The position numbers and the translations under genes were made by a program. From Ephemerocybe angulata (taxonomy: Eukaryota; Basidiomycota; Agaricomycetes; Agaricales; Psathyrellaceae), in contig JAACJK010000064.1 in the NCBI GenBank assembly GCA_013368325.1, positions 62,001-126,000 of the forward strand: 64,000 bases of DNA, read 5' to 3'. The notes beneath the pieces are model-generated. The model made no database searches and was not told where the DNA came from. It saw only the letters and a program-made list of their open reading frames with translations. Positions 36,541 to 50,923 of the stretch are shown piece after piece. Numbering within the stretch: position 1 is the first letter of the stretch; every line of letters starts with the position of its first letter.

Positions 36541-39500
36541 CAGCTCGTCTTGGCGACCTATAAATACCCATCATCCCTTGATGGGCAGCGTAAATGCACG
36601 CTAGCGTAGTCTGCGAGGGAAAATTCTGTGCGCAGAGAGCGAAGAGCGAATCGGAGGAGGAGGATACGCACGTAAAGCGCGTAAAGGAGAAGGAGCGCGT
36701 CGGAGCCTGGGCCGAGAGAGTTCTATGCGGGCTGAGATAGGGTGGGATGTGTGACGCGGTCTGGGTGTGGGAGTGTTGCATGGAGAGGTATAAAGGCTGG
36801 AGGGGTGGGTGGAGACAAGTCAGAGTTCTCCACTGTGAGGATCGTTCCTTTCTTCATTTCCCACCAGCCTGCTCGCTATTTCGTGCTCCCTTCGTCTATC
36901 TCGTTGTCTCTCCTTGCTGCTTATTGTACTGTCGTCGTCATCCAGCTCGAGGTCAGTGATCCTCCGTTTGTGATGCTATGCTCATATCACTTACCACCTG
37001 TCGCTACATAGATTCTTTCGTGCTCATTCGCGTTTCTATTGATCTCTGCAGCACTGACCTCTGTTATTTCAATTCAAAAAGTATCTCTATTCATTCTGTC
37101 TACTACATGACGCTAATTGTCTGTTTCTAGTGCCGCCTGAAGCCAACTCGATCCTAGCCCAGTACATCGCGACGATAGAGGTATGCGAGGATCATTTCTT
37201 TCTTCATTTCCCACCAGCCTGCTCGCTATTTCGCGATCCCTTTGCACACCACGTCTATTTTCTTACCTCACCTTGCTGCTCATTGTATTTGTCGTTGTCA
37301 TCGTCGACGATGAGCTCGAGGTCAGTGGTCTGTGATGCTATGTTCATATCTCTTACCACTGTGGCTTGTCTCTAGCGCGCGTCCTTCGCGTTTCTATTGA
37401 CCTCTGCAACACTGACCTCACTTGCACCTTGACTCGGACACGTAAGTTTATTCATCCTATCTACTACATCACGTTCATACCGTATTGATATACCGCCGTT
37501 CTCCAGGCCGACTTGATCCCATTGGCATGCCCCAGCACATCGCGACGGGTTATAACGAAGGTGAGTCAGTCCTGTTCTCATAACGAAATGAAGCTATCGA
37601 TAGCACGTCGCAGCTCGCATTCGTTGATATTCCTGCGTCGACCTTACTCGTGGCAATGCTTCGGCCCACACGACGAACCTTCCATTGATTGTGTGATCGT
37701 CGAGAGCTGCTGGCGGAGTCGTGGTGAACGCCATCGTTGAGGGATGACCTGGAAGGTGAGTAACAGTTTTCCATAAAATCGAGGGACTACTTACTATTCC
37801 ACGATAGTACTCTTTGGGATGTGTTGGCGGCACCGGGTCATAGAGGTATGTTAGTCCCGGTATCAAGACGAAACGAGCTCACCGTGATATCACTTCTCAG
37901 CTAGAAGTTTGCATTCCTGCGTCGACGGCGACATTTCGTACACGAACCCTCTGCCGCCTGTGTGACCATCGGGTGCTGCTGTTGGTGGCGCGTTGAGGGA
38001 TGGCCTGGCTAAAGGTAAGTAACGGTTTTCCATATAGCGCCGTCAGTACTTACCATTCCCCGGTAGAACTTGTAAGGAACGTGTCGGCGGCCCCGAATCT
38101 GAACAGATTGAACCGCAAAGTGAGTAACAGGCCATCTTCTTAGCAGTCATGATACTCACCTACTGTTGATGCCATCCAGGATCTACGCCGGGCTTTGGCG
38201 GCGTCGACTGGGTCTGCGCGGTAGGGTTGGGTCCGGTCCAGTCGCGTATCGGCGGTTCTGAAAGGACAAGAGTAAGCAACTAATTATCCTTGGAAAATCT
38301 CAGCACTCACCTTGTTTCACCCAGAAGCCAACGCTGTCATGCGCCGCTCTCGTTGCTCTCCTCGCATTTTGGTGGAGTTGACGGCGTCTGGCGTCTGCGG
38401 TCCGGGTATATTGGCATCTCTGAAAGGAATTCGGCCGCGTAGTAAGTAACAGGCTACATATAGCCAGATCTCAGTACTCACATTTTGTTTGTCCCACCCA
38501 GCTTCGCCGTCGTCGTTTCCATTAGTGTGAGTGTCGGAGCGCGGGTGGGATTTCATCGCCGCCGTCGTTTGTGCCAGTGGCCGCGGCGTCGCGAGACCGA
38601 GACCTGCGCGCTTGGACGTTGTCACGCGCCGCTCTCGGCACTCTTGTCGCATTTTGTGGAGCCGACGTCGTCTGGGCCGCATGCGTGTGTCCGCTCGGGT
38701 CGTACATCGGTGGTGCACTGTAAGTCTGTAAGTACCCAGCTGCCCTTGTAAAACCTTGTGCTCACCTTTCGTTGGTCCACCCCAGTCCTATCGTCATCGG
38801 CGCCGGTGTGCGGCTTGTGGTCGTCGTTGAGAAGGTGAAGGGTGTGGGATGGCCTGGCTAACGGTGAGCAGCGGCACACGTCGTACTCGAATGAATACTT
38901 ACCATTTCCGATTCTCCATCGTTGTAGGCCGCCTGTTGCCCACCCAGTCCCTGCTCGCGTTCACCGCCTGCGATTTGTTCACCCGTGACATGATGTCGAA
39001 GCGGTCAAGGTGAGCAACGGGCACTGCTGGAGTCAACAGCGAACTTGCGCGCGCGACGTCTTGGGCTGGCGCTGTAGATGGCGGCGGTAGGCAAAGGGAA
39101 CGAAGTCGCTCTAGTCGAGGACCTGTGGCCTATAACACTGGGGTGAAGCATATACCTACGAAAAGGTGAGCTACGGTCTTGCATACAGCTGAACTGGCAT
39201 TTGCTAACCTTGTCGCAGTCATTCCCCTCGTCGATGCGATCGCAACGCGACTTGACCGCGACTCCCGTTGGACTTGTTCACCACGACGCGTAGATCTACG
39301 AGAACGGCCTTGCATGCGGCTAGACTGATATCTGTCCTCGTCGCCGTAACCAGTCGTCGTGGATTGTATTTAGTAGACCTTGTAGTAGCTGTCGTCTTCG
39401 TGGTCGGGCGGGACTCCTCGGGTCAAATCCTTGGTTCAGCGGTGAGGGCCAGTGCTGGTGGGACACAGATCTACGAGAAGGTCAGTACCTCGAGCCGACT

Positions 39501-39986
39501 AAAGTGATACTGACTGACCTTGTCGCAGTGTCTTGCAGTCCCACGTCGATGCAGTTGTATGTAGCACATTTTGTATTGGTAGTCGTCTTCATGGTTGAGC
39601 GGGAGATGGTGTGCAGAGCGCTGCATTGGGTCTAGCAACGACCATAGGACATCGAGAATCGCGGCGTCGTAGACCTTGCGTTGTCGTGTTCGTGGTTGCG
39701 CGGGAGACGGTGTGCTGGAGGCTGCACGAAAGGGGTTCGCGGTGACGGTGGCTCCGGGCGAGAAACGTGTGTGGGAGGGGCATCGAGTTGAGAATTGGGG
39801 ATGGCGTCGGTGTCCAGGGATCGGCCAGGCGCGCCTCAGTTGCTTGTCGGCAGCGTCTGGACCAAACAGCGTCAACGAGCCGAGCTGCGCGTGGGAACTG
39901 ATCTGAAATTTCCTCCTGGCCTTCCTGGAGGTTGTGAACGACGGCGAAACTGATTTCCTCTCCTCCCCACCCGTTTATAACTCAAA
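36541..39986 (+). other. Array A5: multi-intron region
   Basis: Near-identical to A3, A4 and A6. TATAAATA is at 36559, TATAAA at 36789 and the 50-nt exon at 37131-37180. No conserved frame. Confidence 0.45.
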
Positions 39987-41452
39987 ATGTCGACCAGCGG
40001 GCTCAAGGCCATTGCGCCAGTGCCCACAGCGGCCGATTTTCTGGACATTGTCCTGTCCAAGACCCAGAGGAAAACGCCCACGGTGAGGGAGCCAGTTGCG
40101 ATTGAATGAATACAGACATGCTGAATGCCCTTCGTTGCGCTAGGTCATCCACAAAAACTTCAAAATCAGTCGTATTCGTAACTTTTACATGCGCAAAGTC
40201 AAGTTCTGTCAGGATTGCTTCGACGAAAAGCTGGGAGCCATCCTTACGGAATTCCCCATGCTCGATGTGCGTTTTAGTTCTGTTTCCATGGGCTAAATGG
40301 CTGATTATACATAGGATCTTCACCCTTTCCTTTCCTCGCTCATGAACGTCCTCTACGACAAGAACCATTACAAGCTTGCGTTGGGTCAGCTGCGAACGGC
40401 AAGGCATTTGATCGACCATGTCGCGAAGGATTACTGCCGTCTCCTCAAATTCGGTGACAGTCTGTACCGCTGCAAGCAGCTCAAGAAGGCTGCGCTCGGT
40501 CGGTGAGTGCTTAAATTGAGTCCTTCGGGAAACCTCGCTCACGTACTTTTTTCAGCATGGCTACGATCATGAGGCGCCAAAAAGACCCCCTCGCCTATCT
40601 CGAGCAAGTCAGGCAACATATCTCCCGTCTCCCCGCCATCGACCCGAACACCCGTACCCTTCTCGTCTGTGGATACCCCAACGTCGGAAAATCGTCTTTC
40701 ATCAACAAGGTTACCCGTGCCGATGTCGATGTGCAACCCTACGCCTTCACCACCAAGTCTCTGTTCGTTGGACATCTCGACTACAAGTATCTGAGGTGGC
40801 AGGTCATCGATACCCCCGGTATCCTTGATCACCCGCTCGAGGAGATGAACACCATCGAGATGCAGAGTATCACCGCCATGGCCCATTTGAAGAGCGCTAT
40901 CCTCTACTTCATGGATCTCAGTGAGCAGTGTGGATACACTGTCGAGGCTCAGGTTCGATTTCCGCACTTTTCCTGAAACGAAGCTGACGCCGCGTGCAGT
41001 GCAAGCTCTTCCACTCGATCAAGCCTCTCTTCGCCACCAAACCCACCGTCCTCGTCCTCAACAAAATCGATGTCATGAAGCTCGAAGAACTCCACCCCGA
41101 CAACCGCGCCCTCGTGCAAGAAATCATCGACACCGAAGGCGTTATCTGCGTCCAGACCTCCTGCGCCACCGAGGAGGGTGTGATGGACCTCAAGAACAAG
41201 GCCTGCGACGCGCTCCTTGCCCACCGCGTCGACCTCAAGATGAAGGGGAGCAAGATCACCTCGGTCGCGAACCGTATCCACGTCGCCCAGCCCAAGCCCA
41301 GAGACGACGTCGTCCGGGCGCCCTGCATCCCCGACGCTGTCAAGAACAGGAAGAAGTTCGACAAGAACGATCCTGACAGGCCGAGATTGCTTAGGGATGA
41401 AGAGCTCGAGCAGGGGACGCCCGTGAACAAGGCGAGGCGCGGCGATGGGTGA
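39987..41452 (+). CDS. NOG1 copy 5, truncated duplicate with open frame (418 aa)
   Basis: Exons 39987-40082, 40144-40266, 40315-40502, 40556-40952 and 41000-41452 join in frame to 418 residues, with all GTPase motifs and the 12-residue [12 protein letters not shown] tail after Gln406. Exons 1-3 match copy 6 (intron 1 contains CCCTTCGTTGCGCTAG). Exon 4, intron 4 (GTTCGA donor) and exon 5 match copy 2. As the intact member of the near-identical trio, it shows what copies 3 and 4 would encode without their small indels. It lacks the C-terminal half of NOG1. Confidence 0.75.
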
Positions 41453-44400
41453 TGCAAACGTGATGGCGCCTGACGCGCCGTTGTCGGGAGTACGGGAATT
41501 ACTGTTTATAGGTGAAAAACTTCCTTTTGGGGCTAAAAAGGCGAAAAAAGAGCTAACTTAAACACCCTCTCTAATACATTCAGGCTTTTCAGACCGTCAT
41601 AACCTCTCCCATGGCAATGAGTACGTGCCTGTTGAAGACACGCAGAGCACAGCCATGGGATCCCTCGGGGCAGCAGCAACCCTTCGTTGCGGAAGCGAGC
41701 GATTCTGCGCTGGCTTATATAGACCTCCGGACCCTTTGCGGTACGTGCTCCGCCGCCTTCCCCTTTTCATCACGGTCTCCTTCCAGACCTCCGGACCCTT
41801 TCTTCTCGGGTAGCAGGTACGTACTCATCCTTTTGTGTCTGTTGTGTGCTCGTCACATTCAACTTTCCTTTGCGTGCTCCGTCGTCTCTAAAGTTCCCTT
41901 CTAATGCAAGTACAAGTTGCATTTGAAGAGGCCTTTAGACACACTGGAGCATGACTCCCCCAAATCCTGACCTCCTATTCACAGGTATCCCTTCTCGGTT
42001 CCGCATCGTGTATTACGTTCACCGGTGCATTGCGTATTGTGTCCGCCAGTGTGATGTGAAACAGGTCCGCCGTCTGCCCACCCACTCTTCTTCCCCCTCT
42101 ATCTGTACTCATACCCTTACCTAGGTATCCTTTCACATTGTGTAGTAAACCATGTTGAGTGTGTATACGATTACAATTCAAAGTAGCTCTTTTCCCCTCT
42201 GCCGTTGCATCGGTGTTACAGACTCGGCTCCGTTCCCTTCCCGCAAAAAGAATTTGTCTATCCCGAGCCCAGATGGCGGAGTCTTCCATTGGGCCTGTCG
42301 GAGATCTCCTGCATCGTGCCTACAGTCGACTTAGCCGCATCATATGGCTGATTTGTATTTGCTGCCAGCGTTGCAATTCATGATCACCGCCACCTCGGTT
42401 TTACCGTCTCTCTTGTAATTTCCCTTGCTCCCCACTCATTACATCCTCACGGATCGTCACCGCTGTTCTCGTCCCATGAAATGGCCCCCTTCCATCTGTC
42501 CGTATTTACATCCCTGGAGTCGTTTATGAACTTCAGCGTGCAGCGCGCGCGCACAGTTCGTCGAACCTGCTCAGTCACCCGCTTCAGCGTCCAACTCGCC
42601 GGTTGCACCTCATCGGGGGCCACCACAACGTGTGTACCCACCCTCATACCACCGGACTTCACTGCGTACTCATTTCACCGGCAGGATATACTGCGTACTT
42701 CGTTTCGGAAATTATTGAGCCACTACGACCAAACTACGACCATCCAAGCTTTCGAAATATCCTTGGATGTACATCGAGGTCCGTTCCTTTGCATGACTTG
42801 CTTATGACTCCTTGGTACGAACGCCTCACAGCTCGTCTCCCCGGAATCATTTCTATTGCAGAATCACATCGAAGGTCGGCTAGCGACACGGCCTGTGCAG
42901 CCTTCCAGTACTGCGAATAGCCACACCAAAGCCACACAACGCTCGCTTCGCTCGCGGTCGCGCAGAGATATACAACCCAGCCCGTGTTTAGCTCGTGTTC
43001 GACAGATGTTCGACAGACGAGAGGTACGCCATGGCGTCCCCATCCACATATCCACCTTTTCACCCACTTGTTTGTGGCCACAGAAATCCCGCCCCCTCGC
43101 AGACTCGTAAGTCTTCTTGCAGTATTGGGCCATTACGCTCCTGACTCCGTCCCCATAGGCCCGTTTTCCGGACTCATTTCTGTTGCGGAACCGCAAAATT
43201 CAAGGGCCAAACACGACGTCCAGACCGCCGCGCGGCCATTGTCCCCAGAAGCCATTTGTGACGGCTCGCAGTGATCATCCGTACGTTGACCCATTTCGTA
43301 CACGGGCCCATTTACTTCCAGGCCGCTCGCGGAACGTCCAAGAAACGTCGATCCTTCACTTGTAAGTCTTCCACTCGCATCAATGATCATTGGACCCCAC
43401 TAACTGACGCGTAATAGACCCGTTTTCCGGAAACATTTCTGTTGCGGAATCGCGAAGGACCGAACGCGACGCCCAGACCGCCTCGCAATCATTCTCCTCG
43501 GAAGTCATTCACGACGTCTCACACTCGTACGTTATTCAACCCCGATTACTGGCAGCCCGTACACTAGCTCATTATACTTCCAGGCCGCTCACTGGACGCG
43601 CAAGGAGTGTCGATGCTTCACTCGCAGTCTTCCTTTGGTCTTCCTCTCGCATCATTGGATCCATAACATGCGCAATAGACCGTTTTCCGGAATCATTTCT
43701 GTTGCGGAACCGCAAAATCAAAGCACCAAACGCCATATCCAGACTGCCTGCCGCCGTAATCCTCGCAGCGCCTTTTCACCCCGAGATTATCCGTACGTCA
43801 TTCAATCCCAACCAGGTCCGACCTGTCATTCCGTACACAAGCTCATTTCGCTTCCAGGCGGCTCGTGGGACGTCGATCCACCTATACTTTGCCTTGGCAG
43901 AACCCGTGAGTTTCGCGCTTTACTCACCGCTTTCACTCAATATTTACACCAGGGTGCGCTTAGACTGCCGCGTGTCGCTCTCCTCACAAGCCGCGCCATC
44001 CGTACGTCACTCAATCCCAGGCAGGTTCCTATCACTCCGTACACACACGAGCTCATTTCGCTTCCAGGTTGCTCGTGGGACGCCGATCCGTCTATACTTT
44101 GACATCCCCATGCCGTCACTCGTGAGTTCCGCTGCGCTTCACTCGCGTTATACATTCGGAATCCAATTTTAACGACTGACATAAGGTGTGTCTCACGCGC
44201 GCCACTGTAGTTTAGTGCACTGGGCTGATTACCAGCGTGAGCGAGAAGGACCAGGACATGCGCGCAGCGCCGCTGGCCGCTGTCTGGTCCACAGCATGGG
44301 AACGCCCCGAAGGCCCTTGAAGCATCCAACCGACCGTCCAGCCGATGCGCCCGGGTATCCATCAGCTCTGGATATAGCGATACCTGGACCGTGGCTTTGA

Positions 44401-46009
44401 CTTCGGAATCAATGATTCGTTACCCGCACATTTGGTAAGTCAATCTCGTTCAGTCCTTTGTACAATCACTGATGGTCTTTTTACGCCAGCGAGACTCGGT
44501 TCAACTGGGCCTAGAATAAGTACTGGCCCTTTTTGGGCTGTAGAAGCGAAGAAGCATCACCTGAGAGTCGAGATTGTCAAAGCACGGAATAAGCGCGCGG
44601 GCGCTTAGCACCATTCCGCGAATTCCGAAGGTTTCTTAAGGTCGAAATGAGTAAGATAGGAGAAAATACCTCTAGCACCTGCGCCAAAATGTACCGGAAT
44701 GACAGAAAGGTGAATCAGGCGAGATTTGAAAGGCTTTGGTAACGCTTCGACTCATCGAAGTTCCACCTACCCGGATCCAAATTAAATTTACACATTCGGT
44801 GTCTGCGAGTTGCCAATTCAATAGCTGAGAATAGCTATCACGATTAAATCTCCGGGGTCATGCCTGGGACAGTATATTCGCTTAGCCTCCGAATACCCCG
44901 CGCCCGAGCAACCGTGCTCGTCCCCCCGTTCTCCCGTTTGGCACAATCGTGATATGACACTCCAACCATGATACCGCCGTAGGAGCGCCAAAGCCTCCAC
45001 AGTGAGCCCATTGAATGCCGTCAGGTTCTGGGCGGACAGCGAAAATGGTGTGGTCGAGATTCGTTGCCAAGCCGAGCGGGGAGTGCACGCCGAACGGGAT
45101 TCAGAGGAGGAAATGCGCGAGCGCGCCGTAATCGCAGATTCGAAGATGTAGGCCTGGAAAGGAAGCTTCAATGGGAGCAGGGGTAAAAGCAAGGTTGGAG
45201 AAAGAAATATGACGTACGCGGGGGCAATCTCCGCAGTGAAGCACTAATATCGAGCCGCTTAACTTGAACTCACGGCGCATGCGCAAAGTTAAGCGCCCAA
45301 ACGCGTTCTGTGCGTAGAACCTACAATCCAAGAATCTACATCCATTTCTTTACATTGGGCACTTATAGCTCTCTATTGAGTGTATGAAGGGATCGTCCAC
45401 TCGCCCAAAATTAACTGCAAAGTGCCATCCATCTCAGTGCTTACGCGCAAACGGCACTCTTCTCCTCCCAGTCCCATGCACCTCTAATCGTGCGTTTCAA
45501 CGCATTGACCCGCACATCTCTAGCTCTCGTACATATATTAACTAATAGACCCGTGTGTGACACCTGTCAGGCGGGTAGCGAGGGACGAAGTTCAAATTTT
45601 GAATTCCATGGGGGACTTGGGTCCGGAGGACCCAGGAAGAGAGATACGCACGTCGCCCGTCGCTAGATACATTTTGTATGTCTCTGGTAGCTATAGCGTG
45701 CAATTAGTATGTACCCTGTGCTATGAGTGCCGCCCGATCTTACCTAGCCCAACTCGATCTTCAGGAAAACGCGAACGCAAAGAAATCGTCGCCTCGGCGC
45801 TTAATCGCCCTAAGCACACTAACACGCCTCTATCCGCGCCAGAATAAGCTCGAAAAGTACACCAGCATTACTCCCGAGTACTCCTTTTACATACCTGCCC
45901 TGGGGCTTATTCTCCCAGCCGGCAAGTCTTCGATATACCCAAGCCGATCCAGCCCTCCTCCCCACCACCATTCACGCGCCGAGCATGCGTTCAAACCGCC
46001 CTCCGTCCC
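41453..46009 (+). other. Array B5: two-intron modules plus spacer
   Basis: Near-identical to B2 and B4, with full homopolymer lengths where B3 has deletions. This makes it the best reference for the unit. No gene supported. Confidence 0.45.
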
Positions 46010-49000
46010 CAGCTCGTCTTGGCGACCTATAAATACCCATCATCCCTTGATGGGCAGCGTAAATGCACGCTAGCGTAGTCTGCGAGGGAAAATTCTGTGC
46101 GCAGAGAGCGAAGAGCGAATCGGAGGAGGAGGATACGCACGTAAAGCGCGTAAAGGAGAAGGAGCGCGTCGGAGCCTGGGCCGAGAGAGTTCTATGCGGG
46201 CTGAGATAGGGTGGGATGTGTGACGCGGTCTGGGTGTGGGAGTGTTGCATGGAGAGGTATAAAGGCTGGAGGGGTGGGTGGAGACAAGTCAGAGTTCTCC
46301 ACTGTGAGGATCGTTCCTTTCTTCATTTCCCACCAGCCTGCTCGCTATTTCGTGCTCCCTTCGTCTATCTCGTTGTCTCTCCTTGCTGCTTATTGTACTG
46401 TCGTCGTCATCCAGCTCGAGGTCAGTGATCCTCCGTTTGTGATGCTATGCTCATATCACTTACCACCTGTCGCTACATAGATTCTTTCGTGCTCATTCGC
46501 GTTTCTATTGATCTCTGCAGCACTGACCTCTGTTATTTCAATTCAAAAAGTATCTCTATTCATTCTGTCTACTACATGACGCTAATTGTCTGTTTCTAGT
46601 GCCGCCTGAAGCCAACTCGATCCTAGCCCAGTACATCGCGACGATAGAGGTATGCGAGGATCATTTCTTTCTTCATTTCCCACCAGCCTGCTCGCTATTT
46701 CGCGATCCCTTTGCACACCACGTCTATTTTCTTACCTCACCTTGCTGCTCATTGTATTTGTCGTTGTCATCGTCGACGATGAGCTCGAGGTCAGTGGTCT
46801 GTGATGCTATGTTCATATCTCTTACCACTGTGGCTTGTCTCTAGCGCGCGTCCTTCGCGTTTCTATTGACCTCTGCAACACTGACCTCACTTGCACCTTG
46901 ACTCGGACACGTAAGTTTATTCATCCTATCTACTACATCACGTTCATACCGTATTGATATACCGCCGTTCTCCAGGCCGACTTGATCCCATTGGCATGCC
47001 CCAGCACATCGCGACGGGTTATAACGAAGGTGAGTCAGTCCTGTTCTCATAACGAAATGAAGCTATCGATAGCACGTCGCAGCTCGCATTCGTTGATATT
47101 CCTGCGTCGACCTTACTCGTGGCAATGCTTCGGCCCACACGACGAACCTTCCATTGATTGTGTGATCGTCGAGAGCTGCTGGCGGAGTCGTGGTGAACGC
47201 CATCGTTGAGGGATGACCTGGAAGGTGAGTAACAGTTTTCCATAAAATCGAGGGACTACTTACTATTCCACGATAGTACTCTTTGGGATGTGTTGGCGGC
47301 ACCGGGTCATAGAGGTATGTTAGTCCCGGTATCAAGACGAAACGAGCTCACCGTGATATCACTTCTCAGCTAGAAGTTTGCATTCCTGCGTCGACGGCGA
47401 CATTTCGTACACGAACCCTCTGCCGCCTGTGTGACCATCGGGTGCTGCTGTTGGTGGCGCGTTGAGGGATGGCCTGGCTAAAGGTAAGTAACGGTTTTCC
47501 ATATAGCGCCGTCAGTACTTACCATTCCCCGGTAGAACTTGTAAGGAACGTGTCGGCGGCCCCGAATCTGAACAGATTGAACCGCAAAGTGAGTAATAGG
47601 CCATCTTCTTAGCAGTCATGATACTCACCTACTGTTGATGCCATCCAGGATCTACGCCGGGCTTTGGCGGCGTCGACTGGGTCTGCGCGGTAGGGTTGGG
47701 TCCGGTCCAGTCGCGTATCGGCGGTTCTGAAAGGACAAGAGTAAGCAACTAATTATCCTTGGAAAATCTCAGCACTCACCTTGTTTCACCCAGAAGCCAA
47801 CGCTGTCATGCGCCGCTCTCGTTGCTCTCCTCGCATTTTGGTGGAGTTGACGGCGTCTGGCGTCTGCGGTCCGGGTATATTGGCATCTCTGAAAGGAATT
47901 CGGCCGCGTAGTAAGTAACAGGCTACATATAGCCAGATCTCAGTACTCACATTTTGTTTGTCCCACCCAGCTTCGCCGTCGTCGTTTCCATTAGTGTGAG
48001 TGTCGGAGCGCGGGTGGGATTTCATCGCCGCCGTCGTTTGTGCCAGTGGCCGCGGCGTCGCGAGACCGAGACCTGCGCGCTTGGACGTTGTCACGCGCCG
48101 CTCTCGGCACTCTTGTCGCATTTTGTGGAGCCGACGTCGTCTGGGCCGCATGCGTGTGTCCGCTCGGGTCGTACATCGGTGGTGCACTGTAAGTCTGTAA
48201 GTACCCAGCTGCCCTTGTAAAACCTTGTGCTCACCTTTCGTTGGTCCACCCCAGTCCTATCGTCATCGGCGCCGGTGTGCGGCTTGTGGTCGTCGTTGAG
48301 AAGGTGAAGGGTGTGGGATGGCCTGGCTAACGGTGAGCAGCGGCACACGTCGTACTCGAATGAATACTTACCATTTCCGATTCTCCATCGTTGTAGGCCG
48401 CCTGTTGCCCACCCAGTCCCTGCTCGCGTTCACCGCCTGCGATTTGTTCACCCGTGACATGATGTCGAAGCGGTCAAGGTGAGCAACGGGCACTGCTGGA
48501 GTCAACAGCGAACTTGCGCGCGCGACGTCTTGGGCTGGCGCTGTAGATGGCGGCGGTAGGCAAAGGGAACGAAGTCGCTCTAGTCGAGGACCTGTGGCCT
48601 ATAACACTGGGGTGAAGCATATACCTACGAAAAGGTGAGCTACGGTCTTGCATACAGCTGAACTGGCATTTGCTAACCTTGTCGCAGTCATTCCCCTCGT
48701 CGATGCGATCGCAACGCGACTTGACCGCGACTCCCGTTGGACTTGTTCACCACGACGCGTAGATCTACGAGAACGGCCTTGCATGCGGCTAGACTGATAT
48801 CTGTCCTCGTCGCCGTAACCAGTCGTCGTGGATTGTATTTAGTAGACCTTGTAGTAGCTGTCGTCTTCGTGGTCGGGCGGGACTCCTCGGGTCAAATCCT
48901 TGGTTCAGCGGTGAGGGCCAGTGCTGGTGGGACACAGATCTACGAGAAGGTCAGTACCTCGAGCCGACTAAAGTGATACTGACTGACCTTGTCGCAGTGT

Positions 49001-49455
49001 CTTGCAGTCCCACGTCGATGCAGTTGTATGTAGCACATTTTGTATTGGTAGTCGTCTTCATGGTTGAGCGGGAGATGGTGTGCAGAGCGCTGCATTGGGT
49101 CTAGCAACGACCATAGGACATCGAGAATCGCGGCGTCGTAGACCTTGCGTTGTCGTGTTCGTGGTTGCGCGGGAGACGGTGTGCTGGAGGCTGCACGAAA
49201 GGGGTTCGCGGTGACGGTGGCTCCGGGCGAGAAACGTGTGTGGGAGGGGCATCGAGTTGAGAATTGGGGATGGCGTCGGTGTCCAGGGATCGGCCAGGCG
49301 CGCCTCAGTTGCTTGTCGGCAGCGTCTGGACCAAACAGCGTCAACGAGCCGAGCTGCGCGTGGGAACTGATCTGAAATTTCCTCCTGGCCTTCCTGGAGG
49401 TTGTGAACGACGGCGAAACTGATTTCCTCTCCTCCCCACCCGTTTATAACTCAAA
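46010..49455 (+). other. Array A6: multi-intron region
   Basis: Near-identical to A3-A5; one substitution in an intron at about 47597 (GTGAGTAATAGG for GTGAGTAACAGG) marks it. The 50-nt exon is 46600-46649. It belongs to the amplified block even though the downstream part of unit 6 does not. Confidence 0.45.
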
Positions 49456-50923
49456 ATGTCGACCAGCGGGCTCAAGGCCATTGCGCCAGTGCCCACAGCG
49501 GCCGATTTTCTGGACATTGTCCTGTCCAAGACCCAGAGGAAAACGCCCACGGTGAGGGAGCCAGTTGCGATTGAATGAATACAGACATGCTGAATGCCCT
49601 TCGTTGCGCTAGGTCATCCACAAAAACTTCAAAATCAGTCGTATTCGTAACTTTTACATGCGCAAAGTCAAGTTCTGTCAGGATTGCTTCGACGAAAAGC
49701 TGGGAGCCATCCTTACGGAATTCCCCATGCTCGATGTGCGTTTTAGTTCTGTTTCCATGGGCTAAATGGCTGATTATACATAGGATCTTCACCCTTTCCT
49801 TTCCTCGCTCATGAACGTCCTCTACGACAAGAACCATTACAAGCTTGCGTTGGGTCAGCTGCGAACGGCAAGGCATTTGATCGACCATGTCGCGAAGGAT
49901 TACTGCCGTCTCCTCAAATTCGGCGACAGTCTATACCGCTGCAAGCAGCTCAAGAAGGCTGCGCTCGGTCGGTGAGTGCTTACATCGAGTCCTTCGGGAA
50001 ACCTCGCTAACGTACTTTTTTCAGCATGGCTACGATCATGAGACGCCAAAAAGACCCCCTCGCCTATCTCGAGCAAGTCAGGCAACACATCTCCCGTCTC
50101 CCCGCCATCGACCCCAACACCCGTACCCTTCTCGTCTGTGGATACCCCAACGTCGGAAAATCGTCTTTCATCAACAAGGTTACCCGCGCCGATGTCGATG
50201 TGCAACCCTACGCCTTCACCACCAAGTCGCTGTTCGTCGGACATCTCGACTACAAGTATCTGAGGTGGCAGGTCATCGATACCCCCGGTATCCTTGATCA
50301 CCCGCTCGAGGAGATGAACACCATCGAGATGCAGAGTATCACCGCCATGGCCCATTTGAAGAGCGCTATCCTCTACTTCATGGATCTCAGTGAGCAGTGT
50401 GGATACACTGTCGAGGCTCAGGTATGATTTTCCCGTTCACTTCCTGAAACGAAGCTGACGCCGCGTGCAGTGCAAGCTCTTCCACTCGATCAAGCCTCTT
50501 TTCGCCACTAAACCCACCGTCCTCGTCCTCAACAAAATCGATGTCATGAAGCTCGAAGAACTGCACCCCGACAACCGCGCCCTCGTGCAAGAAATCATCG
50601 ACACCGAAGGCGTTATCTGCGTCCAGACCTCCTGCGCCACCGAAGAGGGTGTGATGGACCTCAAGAACAAGGCTTGCGACGCTCTCCTTGCCCACCGCGT
50701 CGACCTCAAGATGAAGGGTAGCAAGATCACCTCCGTCGCGAACCGTATCCACGTCGCCCAGCCCAAGCCCAGAGACGACGTTGTCCGGGCGCCCTGTATT
50801 CCTGATGCTGTCAAGAACAGGAAGAAGTTCGACAAGGACGATCCTGACAGGCCGAGATTGCTCAGGGATGAAGAGCTCGAGCAGGGGACGCCCGTGAACA
50901 AGGCGAGGCGCGGCGATGGGTGA
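49456..50923 (+). CDS. NOG1 copy 6, truncated duplicate with open frame (418 aa)
   Basis: Exons 49456-49551, 49613-49735, 49784-49971, 50025-50421 and 50471-50923 join in frame. The product has residues 1-406 of NOG1 with intact P-loop, DTPG and NKID, then the [12 protein letters not shown] tail. Up to about 49920 it is the same sequence as copies 3-5. From there on it resembles the full-length copy 7: intron 4 begins GTATGATTTTCCCG in both. The residue before the DPDR segment is Asp (KKFDKDD), as in copy 7, where copies 2-5 have Asn. It is the donor of the 5' half of chimeric copies 3-5. Confidence 0.75.
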
